From positions 682,001 through 746,000 of the forward strand of contig CAVPIM010000005.1 in assembly GCA_963704995.1 (NCBI GenBank): DNA of 64,000 nt, read 5' to 3'. Positions 7,858 to 17,424 of this stretch are shown here, piece after piece. Position 1 is the first letter of the stretch. Each line of letters starts with the position of its first letter. This DNA comes from RYN-230 sp963704995. GTDB taxonomy: Bacteria > Actinomycetota > Actinomycetes > Streptosporangiales > Streptosporangiaceae. A program made the position numbers and the translations under genes. The notes under the pieces were generated by a model. It did no database searches. It was not told where the DNA came from and saw only the letters and a list, made by a program, of their open reading frames with translations.

Positions 7858-8943
7858 TCAGAAGGCGCGGTAGTCGCGGACCGACATCCGGGGGCCGCGC
7901 CGCGGCGGGCGGATCCCGCCCAGCTCGACCAGGCGGGCCGCCCGGTGCCGGTGCCCGGCGTACGGTGCCAGCAGTTCGAGCATCCCGGCGTCGTCCACCA
8001 CCCGCCCGGCGAGCGCCCAGCCCACGGCCGAGGGCAGGTGATAGTCCCCCACGGACACCGCGTCCGCGTCCCCGCAGGCGCGCTGCCGCACCTCGGCCGA
8101 GGTCCAGACGCCGATCCCGGGCAGGGACCGCAGCCGGCGGTCCGCCTCCGCCGAGTTCATGGTCACGATCTCCTCGAGCCGGCCCGCCACCTCGGCCGCG
8201 CCGATGATGGTGCGGGCCCGCACCCCCTCGACCCCGGCCCGGTGCCACTCCCAGGACGGGATGCGGCACCAGGCCCGCGGCGGGGGGCAGACCCGCATCC
8301 CGGCCGGGGCAGGCCCCGGGGCCGTGTCACCGAACTTGAGCAGCAGGTAGCGCCAGGCCCGGCGGGCCTCCACGCCGACCACCTTCTGCTCCAGCACGGC
8401 CGGGACCAGGGCCTCGAGTACCCGGCCGGACCGGCCGACCCGGACACCCGGATGCCGCGCGGACAGCTCGCGCAAGACCGGGTGGGCGGGATCGAACCCG
8501 GCCCGGTCGTCGTCGGCGCCGAGCATCCCGGGCAGCTCGCGGAGCAGCCACGCGGCGCCCGGGCCCCACGCGGCCGCGCGGACCACGGTGACCGGGCCCG
8601 GCGCGGCCGGGGAGGCAGCCTCAGGGCGCGCGGGCCGGGCCGGGGCCACGCGGAGCGTGCCGGGTCCCTCTGGGGTCAGTGAGGTGCGCCAGGTGCAGCC
8701 GTCCGGGGTGACCCGGAAGGCCGGATCCCCGCGGCCGCGGGCGTGCACGCCCAGGGTGCGCGGCAGGTCGAGCAGGAACGGCGCCCGCCATTCCCGCGTC
8801 GCGCCCGGATCGCCCGCCCCGCCCGGCGGCTGGTTCCCCGCGGCCACGGCGGCCGGCTGGTCTCCAGTTTCCCCGATTACGGCCGGCGGCTGGTCCCTGG
8901 CGCCCCCGGCGACGGCCGGCGGCGGCTGCACCACTGAGGCCAC
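7858..8943 (-). CDS. HhH-GPD DNA glycosylase, AlkA-like (3-methyladenine DNA glycosylase II family)
   Basis: This 361-residue protein is predicted to excise alkylated bases. The helix-hairpin-helix and catalytic loop are visible at about residues 265-300 as LRSLPGIGVWTSAEV followed by DADAVSVGDYHL, whose GD aspartate matches the catalytic aspartate of the superfamily. The preceding LEALVPAVLEQKV segment is the usual AlkA-type core. The N-terminal 50 residues are Pro/Ala/Gly-rich and probably disordered. The GTG start lies 7 bp after the stop of the upstream nucleotidyltransferase, so translation is probably coupled, although the functions look unrelated. Confidence 0.85.
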   Translation of the reverse strand: MASVVQPPPAVAGGARDQPPAVIGETGDQPAAVAAGNQPPGGAGDPGATREWRAPFLLDLPRTLGVHARGRGDPAFRVTPDGCTWRTSLTPEGPGTLRVAPARPARPEAASPAAPGPVTVVRAAAWGPGAAWLLRELPGMLGADDDRAGFDPAHPVLRELSARHPGVRVGRSGRVLEALVPAVLEQKVVGVEARRAWRYLLLKFGDTAPGPAPAGMRVCPPPRAWCRIPSWEWHRAGVEGVRARTIIGAAEVAGRLEEIVTMNSAEADRRLRSLPGIGVWTSAEVRQRACGDADAVSVGDYHLPSAVGWALAGRVVDDAGMLELLAPYAGHRHRAARLVELGGIRPPRRGPRMSVRDYRAF

Positions 8944-8950
8944 CGCGCGG

Positions 8951-10075
8951 TCAGGCGTCGGTGGAGAAGCGGACGCAGGTCAGGCCCAGGGTCTGGCCGG
9001 GCCAGACCCGCAGCCCGCAGCGCAGCTCGTTCCCCGGGGCGATGTGCGCCTCGTCCCCGATCACCACGCCGTCCAGCACCACGCCCTCGCCGACGACCGT
9101 GCCGCGGCCGATCACGCTGCCGCTGACCCGGGCCCCGGCGCCGATGCTGGCCGCGTCGAACAGCACGCTGCCGGTGACGTAGGCTTCCGCGCCGACCCGC
9201 GCGCCCGCGCCGACCACGGTGCCGCCGGCCACCTGGGCCGCCGGGTCAACCGCCGCCCCGTCCAGGGCCAGCATCTCCCCGGGCGGGCCCGGCAGGGCGG
9301 CCGAGGCCAGCCGCCCGCGCACCAGGTCACACGAGCCCTGCACGAACGCCTCGGGGGTGCCCACGTCGAGCCAGTAGGACGAATCGGGGTAGCCCATCAC
9401 CACGGACCCCGCGCTGATCAGGTCCGGGAAGGTACTGCGTTCCACGGAGATCACCTGGCCGGGCGGGATCTCGTCGATGACCGACCGGCGGAACACGTAG
9501 CAGCCCGCGTTGATCCGGTTGGTGACCGGGTTGGGGGTCTTCTCCAGGAACGCGGTCACCCGGCCGTCGGGGTCGGTGGGCACGCAGCCGAACCGCGCCG
9601 GGTCGGGCACCTCGACCAGGTGCAGCGTCACCGCGGCGTCGGCCTTGCGGTGCAGGTCGATCTGCGCGGAGATGTCGTGGCCGGACAGGATGTCGCCGTT
9701 CAGCACGACGACCGGGCTGTCCGGGCCGCTGCGCAGGCCGGACGCGGCGTTCCGGATCGCGCCGCCGGTGCCGAGCGGCTCCGCCTCGTGCACGTAGGAG
9801 ATCTCCAGCCCGAACGCGGCCCCGTCGCCGAAGCACTCGGCGAACATGCTGGCCCGGTAGGCGGTGGCCAGCACGACATGGGTGATACCGGCTGCGGCGG
9901 CCTTGGCGAACTGGTGGGCGAGGAACGGCACGCCCGCGGTCGGCAGCAGCGGCTTGGGCGTCCCGATGGTCAGCGGGCGCAGCCGGGTGCCCTGGCCGCC
10001 GACGAGCAGGATCGCCTCAAGCGGCTCGCGGCTGGCTTGGGATAGGGCTGAGGACATTTCTGGCTGGCCTGACAT
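8951..10075 (-). CDS. Sugar-1-phosphate nucleotidyltransferase, probably mannose-1-phosphate guanylyltransferase
   Basis: The N-terminal domain carries the nucleotidyltransferase signature ILLVGGQGTRLRPLT...PKPLLP (residues 22-46) and VVVLNGDIL. The C-terminal part after about residue 260 is a left-handed beta-helix of hexapeptide repeats (GAGARVSGSVIGRGTVVGEG). Length (374) and architecture match actinobacterial ManB/HddC-type GDP-mannose pyrophosphorylases such as Rv3264c, which also sits near fbiA-fbiB. The downstream-encoded AlkA and upstream GT4 glycosyltransferase are on the same strand with gaps of 7 and 11 bp, implying one transcript. Substrate specificity (GDP-mannose versus another NDP-sugar) is inferred from synteny. 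Confidence 0.82.
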   Translation of the reverse strand: MSGQPEMSSALSQASREPLEAILLVGGQGTRLRPLTIGTPKPLLPTAGVPFLAHQFAKAAAAGITHVVLATAYRASMFAECFGDGAAFGLEISYVHEAEPLGTGGAIRNAASGLRSGPDSPVVVLNGDILSGHDISAQIDLHRKADAAVTLHLVEVPDPARFGCVPTDPDGRVTAFLEKTPNPVTNRINAGCYVFRRSVIDEIPPGQVISVERSTFPDLISAGSVVMGYPDSSYWLDVGTPEAFVQGSCDLVRGRLASAALPGPPGEMLALDGAAVDPAAQVAGGTVVGAGARVGAEAYVTGSVLFDAASIGAGARVSGSVIGRGTVVGEGVVLDGVVIGDEAHIAPGNELRCGLRVWPGQTLGLTCVRFSTDA

Positions 10076-10086
10076 AGGCAGCGAGA

Positions 10087-11223
10087 TTACTCCGCACCCT
10101 GCGCCGCTGCACGCTGGTACGACGCCATGTGGGCCTCGGCCGAGGCCTCCCAGGTGAATTCCTGGGACCGGGCGTGCCCGGCCTCACCCAGGGATTCCAG
10201 CCGGGCCGGGTCGTCGAGCAGGCCGCGCAGCGCCGCCTGGATGTCCTCGGCGTCCGGCTCGGTATAGGCGACCGCGTCCCCGCCGACCTCCGGCAGCGAC
10301 GCCCGGTGGGTGGTGAGCACCGGCGCGCCGCAGGCCATGGCCTCCAGCACGGGCAGCCCGAAACCCTCGCCGCGGCTCGGGAACGCCACCACGAGCGCAC
10401 CGCCGAGGAAGCCGGGCAGGTCCGAGAAGCGCAGGTACCCGGGGCGGACCAGGCGCAGGTGCGCGGGGACCGCGGCGACCGCCTCGTCCACCTCCTCGCT
10501 CCAGCCACTGCCGCCGCCGAGCACCAGCGCGGGCGGGTCGGACAGGTCCGCCACGGCGCCGGCCCAGCCGCTGATCAGCGCCGGGACGTTCTTGCGCGGC
10601 TCCAGGCCACCCAGGTAGGCCACGTACGGCTTGCCGTGCAGGCCCAGCCGGTCGGACACCTGGCGCATCCGCTCCGGGGCCGGGCGGTGGAACAGCGCGT
10701 GGTCCACGCCGTGGTACGCCACGTCGATCCGGGTCGGGTCGGCGCCCAGCACCCGGACCAGCTCGTCCCGGGTGGCCTTGGACGGGACCAGCAGCCGGGT
10801 GGCCCGCCGGGCCGCGGTCCGGATCGCGGATTTGAAGAAGGTCGCCGTCACCGGATTGTGCGCGTCCGGCTCGGTGAAGTACGTCAGGTCGTGAATGGTC
10901 GAGACCACGGGCACGCCGGGCCGCAGCGGCATCGTGTAGTGCGGGGCGTGCAGGACGTCGGCGTTCACCTGCTGAGCGACCAGCGGCAGGCCGGTCTGCT
11001 CCCAGGCCAGTCGGGCCGGCCGGTGCGCGATGGCGGTCGGGCCGGCCACGATGCTCGCCTCGGGCACGAGCCTGCCGTACCGCTCTTCGTCATTTCGCTG
11101 GCACGCCACCGCGAGGTCCGCTCCGGTCGCGCCCAGCGCGGCCACCAAGCCGTCGACGTAACGGCCGAGCGCGCCGCGGTCCGCCGGGACGGCGGTCGCG
11201 TCAACCAGCACCCGGGGTGCCAC
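10087..11223 (-). CDS. GT4-family glycosyltransferase (GT-B fold), likely mannosyl- or rhamnosyltransferase
   Basis: This 378-residue enzyme has the family's donor-binding features: YLGGLEPRKN, SRGEGFGLPVLEAMACGAPV and a C-terminal AEDIQAALRGLLDDP helix. GEGFGLPVLEAMA contains the EX7E-type glutamates. The N-terminal acceptor domain starts with RVLVDATAVPADRGALGRYV. The GTG at 11223 follows GGAAGGAG at the right distance; the longer reading to 11478 has no ribosome binding site and begins with Arg-rich, non-conserved sequence. It precedes the GDP-mannose pyrophosphorylase-like gene by 11 bp, so a GDP-mannose donor is plausible. Confidence 0.85.
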   Translation of the reverse strand: MAPRVLVDATAVPADRGALGRYVDGLVAALGATGADLAVACQRNDEERYGRLVPEASIVAGPTAIAHRPARLAWEQTGLPLVAQQVNADVLHAPHYTMPLRPGVPVVSTIHDLTYFTEPDAHNPVTATFFKSAIRTAARRATRLLVPSKATRDELVRVLGADPTRIDVAYHGVDHALFHRPAPERMRQVSDRLGLHGKPYVAYLGGLEPRKNVPALISGWAGAVADLSDPPALVLGGGSGWSEEVDEAVAAVPAHLRLVRPGYLRFSDLPGFLGGALVVAFPSRGEGFGLPVLEAMACGAPVLTTHRASLPEVGGDAVAYTEPDAEDIQAALRGLLDDPARLESLGEAGHARSQEFTWEASAEAHMASYQRAAAQGAE

Positions 11224-11493
11224 GAGCAGTCTTTCTCCTTCCCCCCGCCTGCGGGCCAGTGGTGCCTGCCCCTGGTTCCTCAGTACCGGGCTGCCAGTAC
11301 CGAGTAGCCAGATAGCTGGCCAATTCAGCATTGATAATGTCCCGTCAGGACCGAGCGTACGCCCTCCGCCGACCTGCCGGTGAGCATCGGCGCTCATGTC
11401 CCGCGCGGGCCGCGACCCAGGCTGGCAGCGTCGTCGCGGCCGGCATGGTCTAGACCATGCTACGGCGCGGCGGGCCACACCAGAAGGGCTTAG

Positions 11494-14451
11494 TTACCCC
11501 GAGGCGGACGGCGACGGGGTGGCCTTCGCCGACGGCGGCGAGTGGCTCTGGGCGGCCTTCTGGGCCTGGTCCAGCGCCTGCTTCATGAGGGCGGTGTACT
11601 TACCGTAGCTGGCGAAATCGCCGGTCTTGAGGGCCGCCTGGGCCTTGGCGTAGTCCGACTCGGCCTGAGCCAGGTCACCACGCACGGTCGCGCTGGCCGA
11701 CCCCGACCCGCTGCCGGAGCCCGACGAACCCGACGAGCCTGACGAGCCCGACGAATTGGGCGACAGGCCCGGGATGACCTGGCTGAGCGCGCCGGACAGG
11801 GTGGGCGCGAACCCGACGTTCCCGTCGAACGAGACCGCGACCCGCTTGAGCACGGGGTAGGACCCGGAGGTGCTGCTGCCCGTGGTGCCGGCCGCCTGGA
11901 TGTAGATCGGTTCCTCGTAGACCAGCGCGCCGCCGACCGGGAGCGTGATCAGGTTGCCCTCGATGACCTTGGAGCCGTTCTGCCGGTACAGCGACAGCTG
12001 GGAGGAGATCGTCGGGTCCGACTCGAACGTGCTCTGCACCTGCTGCGGGCCGAGGATCGCAGCGTCCTGGGGTAGCTGGAGGACCCGGATCGTGCCGTAA
12101 CCGGGCGACTGGGGATTGCTGTCCACCGCCACGTACGCGGCCAGGTTCTGCCGCCCGCGCTGGACCAGCGGGGAGGTCATCGAGAACTGCGCCGACGCGC
12201 CGGGCATCTGCATGGTCTGGTAGTACGGCGGCTGGCTGGCCGGCTGCGGGCTGCTGGAGGAGCCCGGGTTGTCCGGCACGGCCCAGAAGTTCTGCCCGCC
12301 GTAGAAGGCCTGGGCGGACTGGACGTGGTACTGGGTCAGGATCTGGCGCTGCACCTCGAACAGGTCCGGCGGGTAGCGCAGGTGCGGCAGCAGGGCGGCA
12401 GGGATCTGCGACTGGGGCTTGATGATCCCGGGGAACGCGTTCATCCAGGTGCGCAGGATCGGGTCGCTGGCGTCCCAGGCGTACAGCGTCACGCTGCCTG
12501 TGTAGGCGTTCACCACCGCCTTGACCGAATTCCGGATGTAGTTGATGTCGCCGGTGGGCTGGCCGGCCACGGTGCCGCCCGGGGCGTCACTGGTCCCCGT
12601 GGCCTGATCCATGCTGACCCGCTGCGAGTACGGGTACAGGCCGGTGGTGGTGTAGCCGTCCACCACCCAGAGGATCTGCCCGTTGGCGACGACCGGGTAG
12701 GAGTTGCCGTCCAGGGTGAGGAACGGCGCCACCTTCGCCACCCGGGCCAGCGGCTGCCGGTCATAGAGGATCTTCGACTGGCTGTTGATGGCCCCGGACA
12801 GCAGGATGTTCAGCTCGCGGAACTTGATCGTGTACAGCAGCCGGTTCAGCGGCGAGCCCACGTCCACGCCGCCGCTGCCGTGGTAGGTGTTGTTCTGCTG
12901 GCCACCCAGGGCCGTGCCGGACGGATAGTCCAGCTCCTGCTTGCGGCCGCCCGCGGGACCGCCGACGATCGCGTACGCGTTCTGCCCCTCACCGAAGTAC
13001 ACCCGGGGCTGCCGCAGGCCCAGGTCCCCGTGCGGCGGGATGTCGCTCTCCACGAACGACGGGTTGCCGTTGCCCTGGACCGTGTTGGCCGTGGCGGCGA
13101 CCACCCCGAAGCCGTGCGTGTAGACCAGGTGGGTATTGATCCAGTTGCCCTGGCCGGGCGGCGGGCCGCCCATGCCGCGCACCGCCACGACCGTGTCCTG
13201 CGGCAGCGGGCCCGCCCCCGGCAGCGGGTAGCGGTCCATGGCCAGGTTGGCCGGGAACTGGTAGTAGCTCTTGACCTGCTGGAGCTGCTGGAAGGTCGGC
13301 GACACCACGTCGGGATCCAGCAGCCGCATCCCCGGCAGCGTGCTCACCTCGTTGTCCAGCGCGGACTGCGGCACGTTGGTCGTCGCCGCGTACGGGGTGA
13401 CCCGGACCGCGGACGGGGTCAGCCCGTACGCCTGCCGGGTGGTGGTGATCTCCCGGCGGATGTAGGGGGTCTCCTTGGCCAGCTCGTTCGGCTTGACCAC
13501 GAACTGCTGGATGATCGCCGGGTACAGGCCGCCGATCAGGATCGCGGACAGCACCAGCAGCCCGAACCCGACCGCGGGCAGCATGGCGCTGCGCCGGGCC
13601 GCGCCCGCGAAGAACAGCAGGGCGCACAGGACGGCGATGATCGCGAGCACGGTCTTGGCCGGCAGCACCGCGTTGACGTCCGTGTAGGAGGCGCCGGTGG
13701 TGACCGCGCCGCGCTGGGAGAAGTCGATGCCGTACCGGTCGACCCAGTACGCCACGGCCTTGAGCAGCACGAACACGCCGAACAACACGAACAGGTGAGC
13801 CTGCGCCGCCATCGTCACCCGGGGGTGGCGGCCCTGCATCCGCAACCCGCCGTACAGGTAGTGCACCAGGGTGGCCAGCACCAGCGAGAGCAGCACCGCC
13901 GCGAACAGGTAGCTCAGCACCATCCGGATGAACGGGTAGGTGAAAACGAAGAAAGAAAGATCCATCTTGAACTGGGGATCTACTTTCCCGAACTTCACCT
14001 GGTTGGCGAACAGCAGCCAGGTGCGCCAGGAGCCCGCGGCGCTGATCCCGGAGATCACGCCGATGACGCCGAGCACCACCCCCAGCAGGAGCCGCCGGTG
14101 CGGGTCGATGGCCATCCGGTAGGCGTCACCGCCCTGGCCCGGCGCGGGCACCGGCCGGTAGATGGGCCGCAGCCGGTAGGCCAGGGTGGCGTTCGCCCCG
14201 GTGACTACGGCCATGAACAGCCCGGCCACGAAGAACATCGCCCAGCGGGTGCCGTAGGTGGTGCCGAACACCGACGAATAGTGGATGGCCCGGTACCACA
14301 GGAAATCGGTCCAGACCCCGGCCACGATCGTGATCAGCACCAGGAAAGCGATGATGGCCACGATGACCGGCAGGACCAGCCGGGGCCAGCGGAGCACGGC
14401 GAGCGGCGGACGGCCAGCAGGCTGCCGGGCCGATCCGGACCGGAAGGACAC
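11494..14451 (-). CDS. UPF0182 family large membrane protein
   Basis: This 985-residue protein belongs to UPF0182 (Rv3193c/Rv0064 type), a widespread actinobacterial and cyanobacterial family without known function. About seven hydrophobic helices fill residues 25-330 (for example LVLPVIVAIIAFLVLITIVAG), followed by a large extracellular domain of about 600 residues. The C-terminus has a Ser/Gly linker encoded by short tandem repeats around 11700-11755 and a helical tail, ASYAKAQAALKTGDF-like, rich in Ala and Lys. It sits next to ylbL, as in Rv3193c/Rv3194c. Upstream 14452-14686 holds nothing I can name. Confidence 0.9.
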   Translation of the reverse strand: MSFRSGSARQPAGRPPLAVLRWPRLVLPVIVAIIAFLVLITIVAGVWTDFLWYRAIHYSSVFGTTYGTRWAMFFVAGLFMAVVTGANATLAYRLRPIYRPVPAPGQGGDAYRMAIDPHRRLLLGVVLGVIGVISGISAAGSWRTWLLFANQVKFGKVDPQFKMDLSFFVFTYPFIRMVLSYLFAAVLLSLVLATLVHYLYGGLRMQGRHPRVTMAAQAHLFVLFGVFVLLKAVAYWVDRYGIDFSQRGAVTTGASYTDVNAVLPAKTVLAIIAVLCALLFFAGAARRSAMLPAVGFGLLVLSAILIGGLYPAIIQQFVVKPNELAKETPYIRREITTTRQAYGLTPSAVRVTPYAATTNVPQSALDNEVSTLPGMRLLDPDVVSPTFQQLQQVKSYYQFPANLAMDRYPLPGAGPLPQDTVVAVRGMGGPPPGQGNWINTHLVYTHGFGVVAATANTVQGNGNPSFVESDIPPHGDLGLRQPRVYFGEGQNAYAIVGGPAGGRKQELDYPSGTALGGQQNNTYHGSGGVDVGSPLNRLLYTIKFRELNILLSGAINSQSKILYDRQPLARVAKVAPFLTLDGNSYPVVANGQILWVVDGYTTTGLYPYSQRVSMDQATGTSDAPGGTVAGQPTGDINYIRNSVKAVVNAYTGSVTLYAWDASDPILRTWMNAFPGIIKPQSQIPAALLPHLRYPPDLFEVQRQILTQYHVQSAQAFYGGQNFWAVPDNPGSSSSPQPASQPPYYQTMQMPGASAQFSMTSPLVQRGRQNLAAYVAVDSNPQSPGYGTIRVLQLPQDAAILGPQQVQSTFESDPTISSQLSLYRQNGSKVIEGNLITLPVGGALVYEEPIYIQAAGTTGSSTSGSYPVLKRVAVSFDGNVGFAPTLSGALSQVIPGLSPNSSGSSGSSGSSGSGSGSGSASATVRGDLAQAESDYAKAQAALKTGDFASYGKYTALMKQALDQAQKAAQSHSPPSAKATPSPSASG

Positions 14452-14686
14452 CGCACTCCCCCTTACACGCTGTTAGCGCCAGATCATCGGCACCGCGTAC
14501 CTCACTGGATTCAACCGCCACACCATTCCTCAGCCAGGCCTCGACCGGTCAGGCATGGTGGCCATGCGGCGCCAATGTACCCCGATCAGGGCGGCCAGGC
14601 GTCACCGGCGCCGGCGTGGTGATCATGTAACCGTCAGGTGACGGTCAGAAAGCGCTCAGCCAGCAGGCATCCCGCCGGGGCGGCGC

Positions 14687-15736
14687 TCAGCAGCCGGGGA
14701 CGCTCCGGCCGGCCTTCAGGGCGGTCAGATCGTTGATGGCCTGGCGCAGCGTGGCCACCTTGACCAGCCGCAGCCCGGCCGGAACCGCCCCGGTCGTGTC
14801 CGCGCAGTTGGCCGCCGGAGTCAGGAAGACGGTCGCACCGGCCGCACGGGCACCCGCCATCTTCTGCTGGATCCCGCCGATCGCGGACACCGCGCCATTC
14901 GCCGAGATCTCCCCGGTCCCGGCGATGAAGCGGCCGCCGGTCAGGTTGGCGGGGGTCAGCTTGTCCACGATGCCGAGCGCGAACATCATCCCGGCGCTCG
15001 GCCCGCCGATGTCACCCACCTTGATCTTGATGGGGAAGGGGAAGCGGTAGCTCTCCTGGACGAACACCCCGATCACGGCGTGCCCCTGGACGTTCACGGT
15101 CTTCAGCCGGACATGCCCGGACTTGCCCCGGCGGACGATCGCGAGGCTCACCACCGACCCCGGGGCGTGCGTCCGGACCAGGCTCCCGGTGTCCTGGGTG
15201 CAGCTGACCGGGGTGCCATCCACCGCTGTGATGGTGTCGCCGGCGTGCAGCACCCCCGCGGCCGGGAGGCCCTTCTCCGTCTGCGTGACGGTGTCCACGG
15301 TGGTGAATCCGATCCCCAGCGTGCACAGGGCCGCCGCCTGCGCCGTCTCCTGTGAGTTGGCCATCTGCGCGGTGTCCTGCTGGACGACCTGCTGCTCCGA
15401 CTGCCCGGCCGGGAACAGCTCCTGCTCCGGGACGACCGCCGTGTGCGGGGACAGCCAGGCGCGCAGCGCCGTGAACACGTTGAACCCGTCACCCGGGCCG
15501 CCCAGGAACGAGACCGTCACCAGGTTCAGGTGCCCGGAGGTCGGGTATGTGGGATGACCGGCGATCGAGATCAGCGGGCCGCTCGAGGTCTTGCCCAGCG
15601 TGTTCAGCGTCGGGCCGGGCGAGAGGATCACGTACGGCACGGGCACCAGGGCCGCCACGAGAGCGGCGGCCACCACGCCGATCCCGGCCACCAGCAGAGT
15701 CACAGTGCGGCGCGACATGGGGGGAAGACTACGCAC
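14687..15736 (-). CDS. YlbL-type membrane-anchored PDZ-Lon protease
   Basis: The 349-residue protein has an N-terminal membrane anchor (residues about 10-32), a PDZ domain around 155-215 (KGLPAAGVLHAGDTITAVDG) and a Lon-type S16 protease domain. The catalytic serine lies in GGPSAGMMFALG and the lysine in GIQQKMAGARAAG, so the Ser-Lys dyad is intact. It probably cleaves envelope or secreted proteins. The GTG at 15736 overlaps the end of moaE by 8 bases, and an in-frame ATG at 15718 is the alternative start; neither has a good ribosome binding site, which suggests coupling to moaE. Confidence 0.9.
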   Translation of the reverse strand: MRSLPPMSRRTVTLLVAGIGVVAAALVAALVPVPYVILSPGPTLNTLGKTSSGPLISIAGHPTYPTSGHLNLVTVSFLGGPGDGFNVFTALRAWLSPHTAVVPEQELFPAGQSEQQVVQQDTAQMANSQETAQAAALCTLGIGFTTVDTVTQTEKGLPAAGVLHAGDTITAVDGTPVSCTQDTGSLVRTHAPGSVVSLAIVRRGKSGHVRLKTVNVQGHAVIGVFVQESYRFPFPIKIKVGDIGGPSAGMMFALGIVDKLTPANLTGGRFIAGTGEISANGAVSAIGGIQQKMAGARAAGATVFLTPAANCADTTGAVPAGLRLVKVATLRQAINDLTALKAGRSVPGC

Positions 15737-16151
15737 TGTTCACCCATTCGCTCTCGCCGTCCCCGAATACCTGGTGCTTCCAGACCGGCACGCTCTGCTT
15801 GAGCTCGTCGATCAGGGCGCGGCACGCGGTGAAAGCCTCGGCACGGTGCGGGCAGGAGACGGCGACCACGACGGCCAGGTCACCCACGGCCAGGTCGCCC
15901 ACCCGGTGCACGGCCGCGATCGCGGTGACGTCGAAGCCGGCCGCGACCTTCTCGCAGACCCGGCGCAGCTCGGCCGCGGCCGAGGGGTGCGCACTGTAGG
16001 ACAGGTGGCGCACGTCACGGCCATGATCATGATTCCGGACCGCGCCGGTGAACAGGGCGATGCCACCGGCCGAGGGGTCGGCCACGGCGTCGTGCACCTC
16101 GTCCACGGACAGCGGCTTGTCCCGCACCTCGGCGAGCCGGATCACAGTCAC
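15729..16151 (-). CDS. moaE: MoaE, molybdopterin synthase catalytic subunit
   Basis: MoaE converts cyclic pyranopterin monophosphate to molybdopterin using thiocarboxylated MoaD. The 140-residue protein shows the family pattern: SAGGIALFTGAVRNHDHGR, a YSAHPSAAAELRRV helix, HRVGDLAVGDLAVVVAVSCPHR and the C-terminal VPVWKHQ with the catalytic lysine. No moaA, moaC or moaD is nearby, so it is a displaced singleton here. It is coupled to ylbL by an 8-base overlap and lies 104 bp downstream of the SDR gene on the same strand. Confidence 0.93.
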   Translation of the reverse strand: MTVIRLAEVRDKPLSVDEVHDAVADPSAGGIALFTGAVRNHDHGRDVRHLSYSAHPSAAAELRRVCEKVAAGFDVTAIAAVHRVGDLAVGDLAVVVAVSCPHRAEAFTACRALIDELKQSVPVWKHQVFGDGESEWVNSA

Positions 16152-16255
16152 GGAGCCAAGGTAGCCCCTGAACCTGGACGGCTGGACCGGGGGCGTTGAG
16201 GTTTTCGTTGCGGCGGATCAAGGGCGGCGGAGCCGGAGCCGCGGCCGTCTGCGCG

Positions 16256-17359
16256 TCAGGGGCTGCGCTTGCGGCGGCGGGCCACCTCCCGCACGATGGC
16301 GGCGGTCCCGATCACGGCCACGGTCGCCCCGGCCGCGGTGATCGTCGTTTCCTTGCGGGGCAGCCGGCGCCCGGCCACGGCATGGTGCCCGGCCCGCTGC
16401 TTCAGCAGCTCCACCAGGGCCGCCGCGTTGTCGTAGGCCGGCCGCCAGCCCGCCTCGCGGAGCGCCTGGCACTCGACTACCCAGGGGTAGACCATGTACC
16501 GCAGGTCCGCGACCGGCGCGGGGGTGATGCCCAGCCGGTGCAGCCGCTGCGCCGTGCCGAACGTCAGCCCGGCGGGCAGCTCGACCCGGCGCAGCCCGCT
16601 CAGCTCCTCGACCTCTTCCTCCTCCAGCCAGCCGTCGCAGCCCACCGCGAACGACCCGTCGATCTTCCCGGTCACCGCCAGCTCGAGCGCGGACGCCAGG
16701 TCCTCGATGTGGCAGAACTGCCAGCGCGGCGCGCAGCCCTTCACGGTGAGCAGCCGGGGGGACTCGAAATGCCGGGTGACGAGGGTGTCCACACCCTCCC
16801 CGACCAGCGCGGCCGGGCGGACCACGGTGATGGCCATGCCCGGGTGGGACCGCGGTGAGCGCTGGGCCAGGTGCTCGATCTCGAGCAGGTCACCGGCCAC
16901 GCTCCCGTCGTGGTCCACGCCCAGCGGCGCGTCCTCGGGCAGCGGCACCGGGTTGTCCGGGGCGGCCCCGTAGACCATGGCGCTGGTCACCAGGATCACC
17001 CGGCCGACACGCCCGGCCGCCGCCGAGGTGAGGACGGTCTGCGCGGCGCGCACGTTGAAGGCCCGGCGGGCCCGGTGATCGGTGTCCGCCGACAGGTCGA
17101 TGTCGGTGTGCACCAGGACATCGACCCCGCTCAGCCGGCCGGCCAGGGTCGGGTCACGGACATCGGCCAGCCGCCATGTCACGCCGACCACATCCCCGCG
17201 GTGGTCGTCGATCGCGATGACCCGCCGCACCGCGGGCGAGGCCGCGAGCCGCAGGGCCAGGGCATGGCCCAGGCCACGCGCGGCGCCGGTGATGGCGACG
17301 ACGGGGCGTGGCTCCTGATCAGTGCGCTCGCGGCGAACCTGGGCCCGTGCAGTGCTCAA
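16256..17359 (-). CDS. NAD(P)-dependent epimerase/dehydratase (extended SDR)
   Basis: A Rossmann-fold SDR with the nucleotide-binding motif VAITGAARGLGHALALRL near the N-terminus and an SAMVYGA active-site segment, where the SDR Tyr is in VYG; the third helix carries the family lysine only weakly. The C-terminus ends in a hydrophobic stretch and a basic tail (VREVARRRKRSP), suggesting membrane association. I choose the TTG at 17359 because GGGAG lies nine bases upstream and no ATG or GTG fits closer; the longer reading to 17536 overlaps the divergent zincin gene. Substrate unknown. It corresponds by position to the SDR commonly found beside the zincin gene in Streptomyces. Confidence 0.75.
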   Translation of the reverse strand: MSTARAQVRRERTDQEPRPVVAITGAARGLGHALALRLAASPAVRRVIAIDDHRGDVVGVTWRLADVRDPTLAGRLSGVDVLVHTDIDLSADTDHRARRAFNVRAAQTVLTSAAAGRVGRVILVTSAMVYGAAPDNPVPLPEDAPLGVDHDGSVAGDLLEIEHLAQRSPRSHPGMAITVVRPAALVGEGVDTLVTRHFESPRLLTVKGCAPRWQFCHIEDLASALELAVTGKIDGSFAVGCDGWLEEEEVEELSGLRRVELPAGLTFGTAQRLHRLGITPAPVADLRYMVYPWVVECQALREAGWRPAYDNAAALVELLKQRAGHHAVAGRRLPRKETTITAAGATVAVIGTAAIVREVARRRKRSP

Positions 17360-17424
17360 CGTGTGCCGCTCCCGGGATAACGTGGCGGTTGTGACCCTTC
17401 CATCCTGCCTGAGAGGTCGCGGAG

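Noticed and set aside
5433..8207. A 924-codon open frame on the plus strand opposite fbiC
   Set aside because: It is the antisense shadow of a GC-rich gene: Gly/Arg/Pro-rich, no domain signature, and fully covered by the well-supported fbiC.
16190..16225. A sequence like GTTTTCGTTGCGGCGGATCAA that resembles one at 58930-58950
   Set aside because: Only about 20 imperfect bases match, both sites are at gene ends, and nothing else suggests att sites or a mobile element.
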